Assembly: GCA_021199655.1 (NCBI GenBank) | Contig: JAJQHQ010000027.1 | Span: 1 to 62,231, forward strand | Source of the DNA: Lachnospiraceae bacterium | GTDB taxonomy: Bacteria > Bacillota > Clostridia > Lachnospirales > Lachnospiraceae | Direction: 5' to 3' | Length of the DNA: 62,231 bases | Part shown: in pieces, positions 25,251-34,988 of the stretch | Numbering within the stretch: position 1 is the stretch's first letter | Layout: each line of letters starts with the position of its first letter | Made by a program: the position numbers and the translations under genes | Notes under the pieces: generated by a model | Told to the model about the DNA's origin: nothing | Databases searched by the model: none | The model's input: the letters and a program-made list of their open reading frames with translations, nothing else

Positions 25251-26462
25251 TCAGGTATCCGGAACATTTTCAGCAGCCCGCATTACCGCGCTTTCATCCG
25301 TGATCAGGACGCCCTGCGCAACCGCAGATTTTTCATACGTTACTATTGTAACATCATTTTCAAATATTTGAACCCCTTTTTCCTGTAAATTTTCAATGAA
25401 AGAATATAAATTATCTTCTAAGTTTTCGCGCGCCTGGTCTTCTGAGATGATATAGTTCAAATTTTCATACTCGCGAATCGTGTATTTATAAAACCAGATG
25501 GGAAGATAGAAGTTTTCAGAAATTTTAATCTGGGTGATTTCTCCTGCAACATCACTTTGATCATAAATATCTAACCTTCCAGGAAGAGAAAAGAAAACCC
25601 CGCCGACCCGCAGCATGTGCCGTACTCTCTCTTTTCCGGTGTAATATTTCAGTTCTGTCTCATACTTCACTTCGTCATAATACGATGTCTCCGTGCGCAG
25701 TACGATATCCGCGTCCGCTTTTACTGTCTGCCATGCCGTAACTTCCCCGTCGTCATTGTAGATGGGAATCTGACCTGAGACCAGCAGGGTGCCGGCATCC
25801 ACAATGTCGCCAGCCGAGACTGCGGCGAGACCTTTGCGCACATAGACAGAGACAACCTCTCCGGCTTTTGCCGCAAAGATTCCCGTCTGTTGATCACTTT
25901 CCGATAAAACGGTATTTTCCTCTTCCGATATTCCCTCTTTAACATAAATCGTAAGTCTCGTCCCTTTCAGCTCGGCGGTAACCCAGGAGAACTGACCAAA
26001 ATAGCTGCGGATTCCTTCTGAAAGTTCCTGTGTATCCACCTGATTTTTCCACATGCCATGGCTTACTCCCTCATTCCCGAGGTATTCGAAGATCACGTCA
26101 TCCGTCTGCGAAATGTTCCCCTCTATGGTAATATTCCAGATATGTGCGGACAGCCAGATCATCAGCAGCAGTGCACACAGGCCTCCTGCCAGATGGGCTC
26201 CCCGTTTCCGATATCTGTGTATAAAAAAAGGAAGACCGTATCGCCTCATGATCCGGATGCCGGTATGGCTTTTTCGCACAATCTCTTTCAGGCGGAAAAA
26301 ATCGGTTTTAGAAAGACAGGCTTCACAGCCCTCGTCTGTACGAAACAGGCACCACAGACGGATTCCGCGATGCGCACAAAGATTCAGAAAGCGTTCGCAC
26401 GAGGCACCGGTAATCCGGATCCGGACATAGCCGCAAAGATAATGGATCAAACGCTGTTCCAT
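25251..26462 (-). CDS. Sporulation protein YqfD
   Basis: This 403-residue YqfD-family protein has an N-terminal cytoplasmic part with RITGASCERFLNLC and a transmembrane segment near 95-112 (LAGGLCALLLMIWLSAHIW). The extracytoplasmic portion has NISQTDDVIFEYL, KEGISEEEN and a C-terminal QARENLEDNL. Mother-cell sporulation genes yqfC-yqfD are conserved as a pair. AAGGGGAA lies upstream of the ATG. Confidence 0.92.
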   Translation of the reverse strand: MEQRLIHYLCGYVRIRITGASCERFLNLCAHRGIRLWCLFRTDEGCEACLSKTDFFRLKEIVRKSHTGIRIMRRYGLPFFIHRYRKRGAHLAGGLCALLLMIWLSAHIWNITIEGNISQTDDVIFEYLGNEGVSHGMWKNQVDTQELSEGIRSYFGQFSWVTAELKGTRLTIYVKEGISEEENTVLSESDQQTGIFAAKAGEVVSVYVRKGLAAVSAGDIVDAGTLLVSGQIPIYNDDGEVTAWQTVKADADIVLRTETSYYDEVKYETELKYYTGKERVRHMLRVGGVFFSLPGRLDIYDQSDVAGEITQIKISENFYLPIWFYKYTIREYENLNYIISEDQARENLEDNLYSFIENLQEKGVQIFENDVTIVTYEKSAVAQGVLITDESAVMRAAENVPDT

Positions 26463-26495
26463 AGGGAAGTTCCCCTTTCATGCTGTTCTGAATGG

Positions 26496-26777
26496 TTATT
26501 CATATTCAACTTTTGCGATCCGGCCGGTGATCGTAATCTCATCCTTTGTATAGCTGTCGATCCGCAGTCGCTGGCCGCTTACACAGATTCTGCCTCCGAG
26601 CACTGTCAGACGGACCGTTTCGGGCGTGTAGGAACAGATTCCCTTAAAGTTTTCAATGCAGATATGATCGCGCCCCATCATTGTGACAAGTGCGCGCCCT
26701 CTTAAGCAGTCCCCGGGAATCTGCAGCGATTGTGCCCATGAATTTTTCTGAAACAGATCATCCGGTCTTCCCGACAT
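26496..26777 (-). CDS. Sporulation protein YqfC (YabP family)
   Basis: This 93-residue protein of the YabP/YqfC family has the segment HICIENFKGICSYTPETVRLTVLGG followed by a short beta strand set. I start at 26777 (MSGRPDDL), where AAAAGGAG lies 5 nt upstream, rather than further up. It precedes yqfD by 33 bp and is part of the same sporulation unit. Confidence 0.9.
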   Translation of the reverse strand: MSGRPDDLFQKNSWAQSLQIPGDCLRGRALVTMMGRDHICIENFKGICSYTPETVRLTVLGGRICVSGQRLRIDSYTKDEITITGRIAKVEYE

Positions 26778-26846
26778 AGAAACTCCTTTTCCCGCCCGCA
26801 TCATACTGATAGTAAACGACGTAAGTCGTTATTATATTATAGAAAA

Positions 26847-26871
26847 AGGCAGGTCCTGATAGAACCTGCCT
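26847..26871 (-). terminator. Terminator after the NYN gene
   Basis: The stem AGGCAGGT / ACCTGCCT (26847-26871) is followed on the minus strand by TTTTTCTATAAT. It separates the NYN gene from the yqfC operon. The TATAAT that follows may serve the yqfC promoter. Confidence 0.8.
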
Positions 26872-26889
26872 GCTGAATCTTATTTTGTC

Positions 26890-26916
26890 GTAACTGTTCA
26901 GTACCTTCACAATTAC
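26890..26916. repeat. 27-bp palindromic repeat, copy 5
   Basis: GTAACTGTTCA...TTCACAATTAC. The NYN gene stop codon lies inside it. Confidence 0.65.
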
Positions 26917-27725
26917 ATTTTACCATTTTTTATCCGGAAATAGATCTGCTGCGAACCGCCGCTCGCGGAACGCTTGTCCGTCTCATAATTGCCAAGGGAA
27001 TTGATGAACGGCGTAAACTTGGTAAATCCATAGTTGCGCACGTCAAATTCCGGCATACGCTTGGAAAGCTGATCCCCCAGTTTTCCGGAAAAAAGCCATC
27101 CGTCCTCGTCAGAAAACTTTTCGATGATGGCGTTGATCGTCTTTCGCACCTGTCTCAGCTCTCTGTCTTTCGAGCCGGAGGACTTCTTTTTGGATGAACC
27201 GGAAGATTCTTTGTGTTTTGATGCAGCCGTCCCCGTCTTCTGTTTCGGTGCCTCCTGTACCTCCTGCTCTTCTTCCTCTTTCTGCTGGTTGGAGTAGATC
27301 AGGTCCAGATACTTAAACTGATTGCAGGCGGAGATAAACGGTTTCGGCGTCTTCTGCTCCCCCATACCGATCACCTGCATACCGGATTCCCGCAGTCTGG
27401 AAGCCAGTCTCGTAAAATCACTGTCGGAGGATACCAGACAGAAACCGTCGACGTTTCCCGAATACAGAATATCCATCGCATCGATGATGATCGAGGAATC
27501 CGTCGCATTTTTCCCGAAGGTATAGCTGTACTGCTGCATCGGAATAATGGAATTCTCCAGCAGCACATTCTTCCAGGAAGCGAGACGGGGGCTGGTCCAG
27601 TCGCCGTAAATACGCTTGTATGTGGCGACACCGCTGTTGGCAGCCTCATCCAGAATGATCTTCACATAGCGGTCCGAAATATTGTCCGCATCGATTAAAA
27701 TGGCAAATCTTAATTCACTGTCCAT
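26913..27725 (-). CDS. NYN (LabA-like PIN) and OST-HTH/LOTUS domain protein
   Basis: This 270-residue protein begins with an NYN PIN-like domain carrying acidic residues in ILIDADNIS and in CLVSSDSDFTRLA (about 97-110). A Lys/Ser-rich linker follows (about 150-190), then a C-terminal OST-HTH/LOTUS domain ending KFTPFINSLGNYET. This combination suggests RNA binding and cleavage. Its stop codon TAA lies inside a copy of the 27-bp palindromic repeat. Function in clostridia is not characterised. Confidence 0.88.
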   Translation of the reverse strand: MDSELRFAILIDADNISDRYVKIILDEAANSGVATYKRIYGDWTSPRLASWKNVLLENSIIPMQQYSYTFGKNATDSSIIIDAMDILYSGNVDGFCLVSSDSDFTRLASRLRESGMQVIGMGEQKTPKPFISACNQFKYLDLIYSNQQKEEEEQEVQEAPKQKTGTAASKHKESSGSSKKKSSGSKDRELRQVRKTINAIIEKFSDEDGWLFSGKLGDQLSKRMPEFDVRNYGFTKFTPFINSLGNYETDKRSASGGSQQIYFRIKNGKM

Positions 27726-27829
27726 AAGGTTATTCTCTTTCCTGTTGTTCCCGGCAACAGATTCTGCATCCGGTCATCTTCCGTATCTGATGAGGCGTCT
27801 GTGTCGTCGGGCATATACACACAAACCGA

Positions 27830-29059
27830 TCAGAGCGTCGCCGCCTTCTGGATCGGGTTGTATCCATGATTTTTCAGCGCGTCAATGATGCGCTTCTTAT
27901 GCTCCGTCCCGAAGGCCTCCAGCGTGATCCGAAGCTCCACAGCCGCATTGCGGTTGGTGCTGACAAACTGGTTATGATCCAGACGGATAACATTGCCCTG
28001 CTCTTCGGCAATAATGGAAGCCACACGCACCAGCTCGCCCGGACGATCCGGAAGCAGAACAGAAATGGTAAAGATACGGTCTCTCTGGATCAGACCGTGC
28101 TGCACAACGGAAGACATGGTGATGATGTCCATGTTGCCGCCGCTTAAGATCGACACCACTCTCTTGTTTTTAAAATCCAGATGTTTCAGTGCAGCAACGG
28201 TCAGAAGGCCGGAATTTTCGACGATCATCTTATGGTTCTCCACCATATCAAGGAAAGCCACAATCAGTTCATCATCGCTTACGGTGATGATATCATCCAG
28301 ATTTTTCTGGATATAAGGGAAAATGACAGAACCGGGGGTCTTGACTGCCGTGCCGTCCGCGATGGTGTTCACGCCCGGAAGCGTCGTCACCTCTCCGGCC
28401 GCAAGAGACGCTTTCATGCAGGCCGCGCCCTCCGGCTCCACACCGATGACCCGGATCTTCGGATTCAGCAGCTTTGCCAGCGTGGATACGCCGGTCGCCA
28501 GTCCGCCGCCGCCGATCGGCACCAGGATATAATCCACCAGCGGCAGATCTTTGATGATCTCCATCGCAATCGTACCCTGACCGGTCGCCACAGCCGGATC
28601 ATCAAACGGGTGAATAAAGGTATAGCCTTTCTCATCCGCAAGCTGCAGCGCGTACTCGCAGGCCTCATCGTACACTTCCCCGTGCAGCACCACCTCCGCA
28701 CCGTAACTCTTTGTACGGTTAATCTTCATCAGAGGTGTCGTCGCCGGCATCACGATCACAGCCTTACAGCCATAGGCCTGCGCAGCATAGGCGACGCCCT
28801 GCGCATGATTCCCGGCTGATGCCGTGATCAGGCCCTTCGCGCGCGCCTCATCGGTGAGGGTACTGATCTTATAATAAGCCCCGCGAATCTTGTAGGCTCC
28901 CGTCTTCTGCATATTTTCCGGCTTCAGATATACCTTATTGCCGGTCTGCACGCTGAAGTAATCACTGTAGATCAGCTTTGTCTCCGTGACGACCTGTTTC
29001 ACACACTCACAGGCCTCGTCAAAACTTTCCAAAGTCAACATTTCCATTTCCGTCACCAT
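27830..29059 (-). CDS. Threonine ammonia-lyase (single ACT domain)
   Basis: This 409-residue PLP enzyme has the lysine in KTGAYKIRGA (about 57-66), SAGNHAQGVAYAA, the glycine-rich VPIGGGGLATGV and a C-terminal ACT domain (from about 325, FTISVLLPDRPGEL). It converts L-threonine to 2-oxobutyrate and ammonia. The length with a single ACT domain fits the short IlvA/TdcB type, which can be biosynthetic or catabolic. AAAGGA lies before the ATG. No other ilv genes are adjacent. Confidence 0.93.
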   Translation of the reverse strand: MVTEMEMLTLESFDEACECVKQVVTETKLIYSDYFSVQTGNKVYLKPENMQKTGAYKIRGAYYKISTLTDEARAKGLITASAGNHAQGVAYAAQAYGCKAVIVMPATTPLMKINRTKSYGAEVVLHGEVYDEACEYALQLADEKGYTFIHPFDDPAVATGQGTIAMEIIKDLPLVDYILVPIGGGGLATGVSTLAKLLNPKIRVIGVEPEGAACMKASLAAGEVTTLPGVNTIADGTAVKTPGSVIFPYIQKNLDDIITVSDDELIVAFLDMVENHKMIVENSGLLTVAALKHLDFKNKRVVSILSGGNMDIITMSSVVQHGLIQRDRIFTISVLLPDRPGELVRVASIIAEEQGNVIRLDHNQFVSTNRNAAVELRITLEAFGTEHKKRIIDALKNHGYNPIQKAATL

Positions 29060-29139
29060 TCGTTCCTTTCTTCATCACAGCTGTTCTGTCTGGTCTCAGT
29101 TGCTCTTGCCACTGTCCCTGCTTTCCATATTTCCGTTCT

Positions 29140-30081
29140 TTATCGACCGGCAGCCGGATCATAATCAAACAGTGCATTCACAAAATCATCCGGATTAAAT
29201 TTCTGCAGATCGTCGATCTTCTCGCCGACACCAATGTACTTCACCGGAATGCCGAGCTCCGAGTGAATGGCCACCGCAATGCCGCCTTTTGCCGTACCGT
29301 CCAGCTTCGTGAGGATGATGCCTGTGATGTCGGCTGCCTCCTTGAATTCGCGAGCCTGTACCAGCGCATTCTGCCCTGTGGTGCCGTCCAGTACTACCAG
29401 AGTCTCTTTGTAGGCCTCCGGATATTCCCGCTCCAGAATCCGGTTGATCTTTCCAAGCTCATTCATCAGATTCTTTTTATTGTGCAGACGCCCCGCCGTA
29501 TCGCAGATCAGGACATCCGCATTGCGGGCTTTCGCTGCCGCGATCGCGTCATAGACCACAGAAGCCGGGTCGGACCCTTCCTGTCCGCTGATGACATCGA
29601 CTCCGGCTCTTTGCCCCCACTCCACCAGCTGCTCTCCTGCCGCTGCGCGGAAGGTGTCCGCTGCGGCGAGGATGACCTTTTTGCCCTGATTTTTCAGCAT
29701 GTCTGCCAGCTTGCCGATGCTGGTGGTCTTGCCGACGCCGTTTACGCCGATCACGAGGATTACAGATTTGCGGTTTTCGAACTCATAGGCTGTTTCACCG
29801 ACATTCATCTCATCCTTGATGCTTTCGATCAGCAGCTGCTTGCAGGCGGCAGGATCTTTGATATTCCGCTCTTTTACTTTCTCTTTCAGGTCTTCTATGA
29901 TCGACGTCGTAGCATTGATGCCAAGGTCGCCCATCACAAGGATTTCCTCGATCTCATCGTAAAAATCATCGTCGATGCTGGAAAAGCCGTGAAAAATCGC
30001 GTCAACACCGGAGACAATATTGTTCCGTGTCTTTGCCAGCCCGTCCGCCAGCCGCCTGAAAAATCCTTTTTTTTCTTCCAT
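29140..30081 (-). CDS. Signal recognition particle receptor FtsY
   Basis: This 313-residue NG-domain GTPase has [15 protein letters not shown] (P-loop), [20 protein letters not shown] and [11 protein letters not shown] start at 30081 ([11 protein letters not shown]), with GAGGAG 8 nt upstream; the frame above that has no site. The short A-domain is normal for Firmicutes. It follows smc in the conserved rnc-smc-ftsY order. Confidence 0.96.
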   Translation of the reverse strand: MEEKKGFFRRLADGLAKTRNNIVSGVDAIFHGFSSIDDDFYDEIEEILVMGDLGINATTSIIEDLKEKVKERNIKDPAACKQLLIESIKDEMNVGETAYEFENRKSVILVIGVNGVGKTTSIGKLADMLKNQGKKVILAAADTFRAAAGEQLVEWGQRAGVDVISGQEGSDPASVVYDAIAAAKARNADVLICDTAGRLHNKKNLMNELGKINRILEREYPEAYKETLVVLDGTTGQNALVQAREFKEAADITGIILTKLDGTAKGGIAVAIHSELGIPVKYIGVGEKIDDLQKFNPDDFVNALFDYDPAAGR

Positions 30082-30229
30082 ACACGTCACTCCTCTTATA
30101 TGCCTGTTTGCTGCAAAATCCCATAATCCGCCCAGTACTCCGATTGCCTTCACAGTTCAGAATGATAGCCCGGCAGGGAACTCTGGCAGCTTTACAGGCA
30201 GACACCACAGAATCCCGCCGGTCACCGAA

Positions 30230-33200
30230 TCAGGCATCCAGCTCATCCTCAATCAGGTTGACCGACACAAGCGCGGAAACGCCTTTTTCCTGCATGGTAA
30301 TGCCGTACAGGCGATCTGCCGCGTTCATCACGCCTCTTCTGTGTGTTATGATAATAAATTGCGTATTCTTTGTCAACCGATGCAGATAACTTGCGAATCG
30401 GTCTACATTGCTCTCGTCCAGAGCCGCCTCAATCTCATCCAGCAGACAGAACGGCGAGGGCTTCAGATTCTGGATGGCGAAAAGCAGCGCGATCGCGGTC
30501 AGAGATTTTTCTCCGCCGGAGAGCTGCATCATATTCTGAAGCTTCTTGCCGGGAGGCTGCGCAATGATGCGTATTCCGGCCTCGAGAATATCTTCATCCT
30601 CCATCAGCTCCAGTGTCCCGCGTCCGCCTCCGAACAGCTGCTTGAAGGTCTTATCAAACTCGGCCTGAATACGGGAAAACTGTTCTTTAAACTGTGTGCG
30701 CATCCCTGCGTCCAGTTCCTCGATGATCTTCACCAGAGTGGCTTCCGCTTTCTGCAGATCCTCATGCTGCCCGGAAAGGAACATATGACGTTCGGAAAGC
30801 TCTTTGAAATCCTCGATCGCGTTCACATTCACACTGCCGAGCGCTTTGATCTCACTTTTCAGCTCGGAGATCTGCTTTTTGAGCGGCGTCACTGCCGTGC
30901 AGGACTCATCACGAAGTTCCTGCGCGGACGACCAGGTCAGAGCGTATTCCTCCCACATATAATTGATCCGCGCATCCTTCTGCTCCGTAATCTTCTCCAC
31001 CTGAGCATTCAGGCGGAAACTCTCTTTATCCAGAAGGCTGATCTGTTCGGAAAGTTCCTCACGTGCGGCAAAGAACTGTCTGTGCGAGGCGCCGGTCGCT
31101 TCCCGCTCCTTTTGCAGCTTCTCTATCTCTTCCTGCAGATTCTTTTCCTCTTCTTCGGCATGGACAAGCACATCCTCGATCTGCGTGATCTGGTCCTGCT
31201 TTTCGCGGACATTCCCTGCTGCTCCCTTCTGCTCTTCCTCAGCCTGTGCCTTTTCCAGAGTCAGCCGCTCTTTCTCCTGACGGATTCGCGTCAGATTCTG
31301 CCGGATAAACTGTTCCTGCTGTTCCAGTCTGGTGAGAAGCAGCTGCGTCTCCTGCGCTTTTGCGGAAACTTCCCGCTCTTCAATGCGTTTCTGCTCCAGA
31401 AGCGCCTGCTGATCGCTGATCTTCGACTCGTACTCTTTTTCTTCCCTTACGGATCGATCCAGCTCATCCTTTTCCCCGGAAAGACTTTCCTGAATATCCT
31501 TCATCTGCTGCTCAATCTGCGTATGCTCACTTTGCAGCTTCTGCCAGGTCTCCGAGGTAGAACTCTGCTTTTCACTGATCTCATCCAGACGAAGCTTTGC
31601 CGTATTCTGTGCCAGATATTCCTTCTGCAGTTCCTCATTCAGGCGGACAAGCTCTTCCCGCAAACGGTTGCGCTCGCTGCGGGTACGGTCGATCAGGCCC
31701 TGCAGTTCATCTAACGCGGCACGGCTTTTTTTCACGCGTTTTTCCAGATCGTCGATCTCACGCCGGCGGCCCAGAAGATTCCCGGCGTTTTTAAACGCGC
31801 CGCCGCTCATCGATCCGCCCGGATTCAAAAGCTCTCCGTCGAGCGTCACGATACGAAGGGAATGACGGTATTTCTTTGCCAGAGCGATCGCATGATCGAT
31901 CTGATCCGCCACAACCGTTCGTCCAAGCAGCGATTCCACCAGAGTCCCGTATTTGGCATCCGCCTGCGCAAGAGAGGAGGCAAGTCCGATCACTCCCGGC
32001 TCTTTCAAAGCCTGCGGTGTAGAAAAGCCGCCGCGGTTGGTCAGACCGGACAGCGGCAGAAAGGTGGCGCGTCCGTATTTGTTTTTCTTTAAATACTCAA
32101 TCTGCCGCTTAGCTGTCTCTTCCGTATCCGTAACAATATTCTGAATATTTCCCCCAAGAGCCGTCTCAATCGCGGTCTCATACTGTTTTTCCACCCGGAT
32201 GATATCCGCGACGACACCCAGGATTCCCGGTTCCTGATCCTTGCGTTCCATCACACGGCGGATACTGTTTCCGTACCCGTCGTAGCGTTCGGCGATATTT
32301 TTCAGCGATTCCAGACGCGAGATCTCTCTGTGGTAACGGGTATGATCTTCCTCCATTCGCTGATTGTGCCCGGTCAGCTCCCGCTGCGTCTTCTCCAGAG
32401 ACTCATTCACCGCGTCACTTCTCTCATTCAGGGTGTCGATCCTGGCCGTGATCTCATCGTACTCCGCCTGCGTCCGGCGGCAGATGTCGTCCTGAGACGC
32501 CTCCTCGCTTTTCAGCCGCAGCACCTCCTGCGAAAGCTGTGCTTTCCGCAGCTGTGCCTGTTCCGCCATCGTGTCATAACGCTGCATATGCGCTTTCAGC
32601 GTCGCCCGCTGGTTCAAAAGCTCAATGATCCCGCTCTTGGCATTCTCGATATCCGACTGAATGGAAGCGCACTCTCTGCCGAGCGCCACGATAGTCTCCT
32701 GCTTCGCTGCGGCATCCTCGTTGGCAAGCTTTACCTGCCCGCGCTGCCGGTTCAGTTCCTCATCGGCCTGCTTCTCCTGTTCCTCATAGTCCGTGATCTG
32801 TCCGCTGATCGCCGTGATCCGGGAATGAAAATGCTCGTCACTGTTCTCGGCGGTGCGGATCTGCTCTTTCAGCAGCTGGATCTGATTCTCAAACTGTCCC
32901 TTACGAAGCCGTCCTTCCGCGGCCTCGTCGCGCTTTTTCTGCAAAAGCTCATCCATCCGCGCGATTTCCTGCTCAGCCGATTCATACTCTGTCCTTGTAC
33001 GGTCGTATTCTTCCCTCGCGGATGCAAGCTGATCCTCGGTCACCTGCTGTTTTTCGGAAAGAGACTCCAGATCCTTCTGGATCTTCTCAGTCTCCAGCAA
33101 AAACAGATTGACGTCGCAGGTCTTTAAGGCGTCTCTTTTCTGCAGATAGATCTTCGCAGTCTCCGCCTGCTTTTCCAGAGGTCCCAGCTGACGAGTCAGC

Positions 33201-33790
33201 TCGGAAAGGATATCATTGACCCGCGTCAGATTCTGACGTTCCGACTCCAGCTTTTTCAGAGCCGACGCCTTCCGGCGTTTGAACTTGACAATGCCGGCCG
33301 CCTCATCAAAAAGCTCCCTGCGTTCCTCCGGCTTGCCGCTGATGATCCGCTCAATCTGACCCTGTCCGATGATGGAATAGCCCTCTTTCCCGATACCTGT
33401 GTCGTAAAAGAGCTCATTGATATCACGCAGCCGCACATGCGTCCCGTTCATCAAATACTCACTCTCGCCTGAGCGGTACACACGCCGCGTCACCGTCACC
33501 TCGTCATAAGAGACAGCCAGCTGGTGATCCGCATTGTCCAGCGTAATCGATACCGAAGCAAATCCCAGCGGCTTGCGCGTCTCGGTGCCGGCAAAAATGA
33601 TGTCCTGCATGCTCGACCCGCGCAGAGACTTCGCGCTCTGCTCGCCGAGCACCCAGCGCACCGCGTCCGCCACATTGCTTTTTCCGCTTCCATTGGGGCC
33701 AACGATAGCGGTAATGCCGTTGTGAAACTGAAAAACGATCTTATTGGCAAATGATTTAAAGCCCTGTACTTCAATACTCTTCAGATACAT
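30230..33790 (-). CDS. Chromosome segregation ATPase Smc
   Basis: This 1186-residue protein is full length. It has an N-terminal Walker A GPNGSGKSN (about 32-40), two long coiled coils around a hinge (about 500-680) and the C-terminal signature LSGGEKSLTAIALLFAI. Walker B is CLLDEIEAALDE. Condensin core for chromosome organisation. The start is 3 bp after the rnc stop. Confidence 0.97.
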   Translation of the reverse strand: MYLKSIEVQGFKSFANKIVFQFHNGITAIVGPNGSGKSNVADAVRWVLGEQSAKSLRGSSMQDIIFAGTETRKPLGFASVSITLDNADHQLAVSYDEVTVTRRVYRSGESEYLMNGTHVRLRDINELFYDTGIGKEGYSIIGQGQIERIISGKPEERRELFDEAAGIVKFKRRKASALKKLESERQNLTRVNDILSELTRQLGPLEKQAETAKIYLQKRDALKTCDVNLFLLETEKIQKDLESLSEKQQVTEDQLASAREEYDRTRTEYESAEQEIARMDELLQKKRDEAAEGRLRKGQFENQIQLLKEQIRTAENSDEHFHSRITAISGQITDYEEQEKQADEELNRQRGQVKLANEDAAAKQETIVALGRECASIQSDIENAKSGIIELLNQRATLKAHMQRYDTMAEQAQLRKAQLSQEVLRLKSEEASQDDICRRTQAEYDEITARIDTLNERSDAVNESLEKTQRELTGHNQRMEEDHTRYHREISRLESLKNIAERYDGYGNSIRRVMERKDQEPGILGVVADIIRVEKQYETAIETALGGNIQNIVTDTEETAKRQIEYLKKNKYGRATFLPLSGLTNRGGFSTPQALKEPGVIGLASSLAQADAKYGTLVESLLGRTVVADQIDHAIALAKKYRHSLRIVTLDGELLNPGGSMSGGAFKNAGNLLGRRREIDDLEKRVKKSRAALDELQGLIDRTRSERNRLREELVRLNEELQKEYLAQNTAKLRLDEISEKQSSTSETWQKLQSEHTQIEQQMKDIQESLSGEKDELDRSVREEKEYESKISDQQALLEQKRIEEREVSAKAQETQLLLTRLEQQEQFIRQNLTRIRQEKERLTLEKAQAEEEQKGAAGNVREKQDQITQIEDVLVHAEEEEKNLQEEIEKLQKEREATGASHRQFFAAREELSEQISLLDKESFRLNAQVEKITEQKDARINYMWEEYALTWSSAQELRDESCTAVTPLKKQISELKSEIKALGSVNVNAIEDFKELSERHMFLSGQHEDLQKAEATLVKIIEELDAGMRTQFKEQFSRIQAEFDKTFKQLFGGGRGTLELMEDEDILEAGIRIIAQPPGKKLQNMMQLSGGEKSLTAIALLFAIQNLKPSPFCLLDEIEAALDESNVDRFASYLHRLTKNTQFIIITHRRGVMNAADRLYGITMQEKGVSALVSVNLIEDELDA

Positions 33791-33793
33791 ACT

Positions 33794-34498
33794 TTACCCG
33801 TTCTCCCCGGACGCGTTCATCGCCTGAATCGCCCGATACGCAGCCTCCTGCTCCGCTGCCTTTTTCGTACTGCCGCTGCCCGAACCGACCTTTTTCTCTC
33901 CGACCCAGGCTTCTGCCCGGAAAGTCTTCGCGTGATCCGGACCATCCTCCCCTACGATCACATAGCGGATCTCCCCATGGTCCGGATTTCTCTGCACAAT
34001 TTCCTGCAGAACCGTCTTGCTGTCATAAAACAGCTTTTTATGTTCAATATCTTTAAGCGCATACCGCTCGATGAAAGCTCTGGCGGGGATGAGCCCCCCA
34101 TCCAGATACATCGCGCCGATCAGCGCTTCAAAAGCGTCTGAAACGATCGAATCCCGCAGCCGTCCGCCGGTATGCTCTTCTCCCTTGCCAAGCAAAAGAT
34201 AACGGCTTAAGTCAAATTCTTTCGCCGAAAGCGCCAGCGTCGGCTCACAAACCAGACTGGCCCGCAGCTTGGTCATCGCGCCCTCCTGCATATCCGGATA
34301 CGAGTGATACAGGAAATCACTGCTGACAAGCTCCAGCACAGCATCGCCTAAAAACTCCAGGCGTTCATTATCTTCATAACCCTCCGCCCTGTGCTCATTC
34401 GCAAAAGAGCTGTGAGAGAGGGCCTGCGCCAGAAGCCTCTGATTTTGAAACCGGTAGCCGATTTTTTCCTCGAGCTCCCGTAATTTTGTCTCATTCAT
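33794..34498 (-). CDS. Ribonuclease III
   Basis: This 234-residue protein has the RNase III signature NERLEFLGDAVLEL (about 43-56), a second acidic site in SDAFEALIGAMYLDGG and a C-terminal double-stranded RNA binding domain ending GSGSTKKAAEQEAA. It processes rRNA and other duplex RNA. It shares an operon with smc and ftsY. Confidence 0.96.
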   Translation of the reverse strand: MNETKLRELEEKIGYRFQNQRLLAQALSHSSFANEHRAEGYEDNERLEFLGDAVLELVSSDFLYHSYPDMQEGAMTKLRASLVCEPTLALSAKEFDLSRYLLLGKGEEHTGGRLRDSIVSDAFEALIGAMYLDGGLIPARAFIERYALKDIEHKKLFYDSKTVLQEIVQRNPDHGEIRYVIVGEDGPDHAKTFRAEAWVGEKKVGSGSGSTKKAAEQEAAYRAIQAMNASGENG

Positions 34499-34603
34499 TT
34501 TCTATCATCCTTTGCTAAACCGCTTTCAGCTTCAAAATACCTTGCGCGGGTCGTGTGCGGCTTTAGCCGCAAAACACATTATCCGCCCCTGCGCATAAAA
34601 AAG

Positions 34604-34623
34604 GGGAGGCTGCGCAGCCTCCC
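34604..34623 (-). terminator. Terminator between acpP and rnc
   Basis: A perfect 20-bp palindrome (GGGAGGCTGC / GCAGCCTCCC) is followed on the minus strand by CTTTTTTATG. It closes the acpP transcript. rnc-smc-ftsY therefore probably has its own promoter within 34499-34600. Confidence 0.8.
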
Positions 34624-34672
34624 TCATAGGTGTTCAAAAACTGTGAAAGTGGCTGAGCCGTTCCTGTAAATT

Positions 34673-34903
34673 TTATTCAACGGCTGAGCGAATCGCTTCG
34701 ACTGCGTCCCCGACGGTGACGATCGTCTCCGCCTTTTCATTCGGGATCTCAATATCAAACTCTTCCTCAATCCCCATGATAATCTGGAATACATCCAGAG
34801 AATCCGCGCCGAGATCGTCCGTAAACGTCGTTTCCATCGTAATCTCGTCCGCATCCACATTCAGCACATCCGCAATAATCTTCTGTAACTTTTCAAATTC
34901 CAT
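34673..34903 (-). CDS. Acyl carrier protein
   Basis: This 76-residue carrier protein has the phosphopantetheine serine in [10 protein letters not shown] (Ser at about 37). AAAAGGAG lies 7 nt before the ATG. It follows plsX by 85 bp, the standard fatty-acid/phospholipid arrangement. Confidence 0.96.
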   Translation of the reverse strand: MEFEKLQKIIADVLNVDADEITMETTFTDDLGADSLDVFQIIMGIEEEFDIEIPNEKAETIVTVGDAVEAIRSAVE

Positions 34904-34988
34904 ACTGTTCTCTCCTTTTACCCTTTCGATATCTTAAGCGATGAAGCCAACGCAATACATGCAGACTCAGCAGCTGTGAAACCGGCAC

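Noticed and set aside
30020-31714. Long plus-strand open frame (564 codons) opposite smc
   Set aside because: It is antisense to the Smc coiled coil. Leu/Arg-rich composition is typical of a shadow, and there is no translation start signal.
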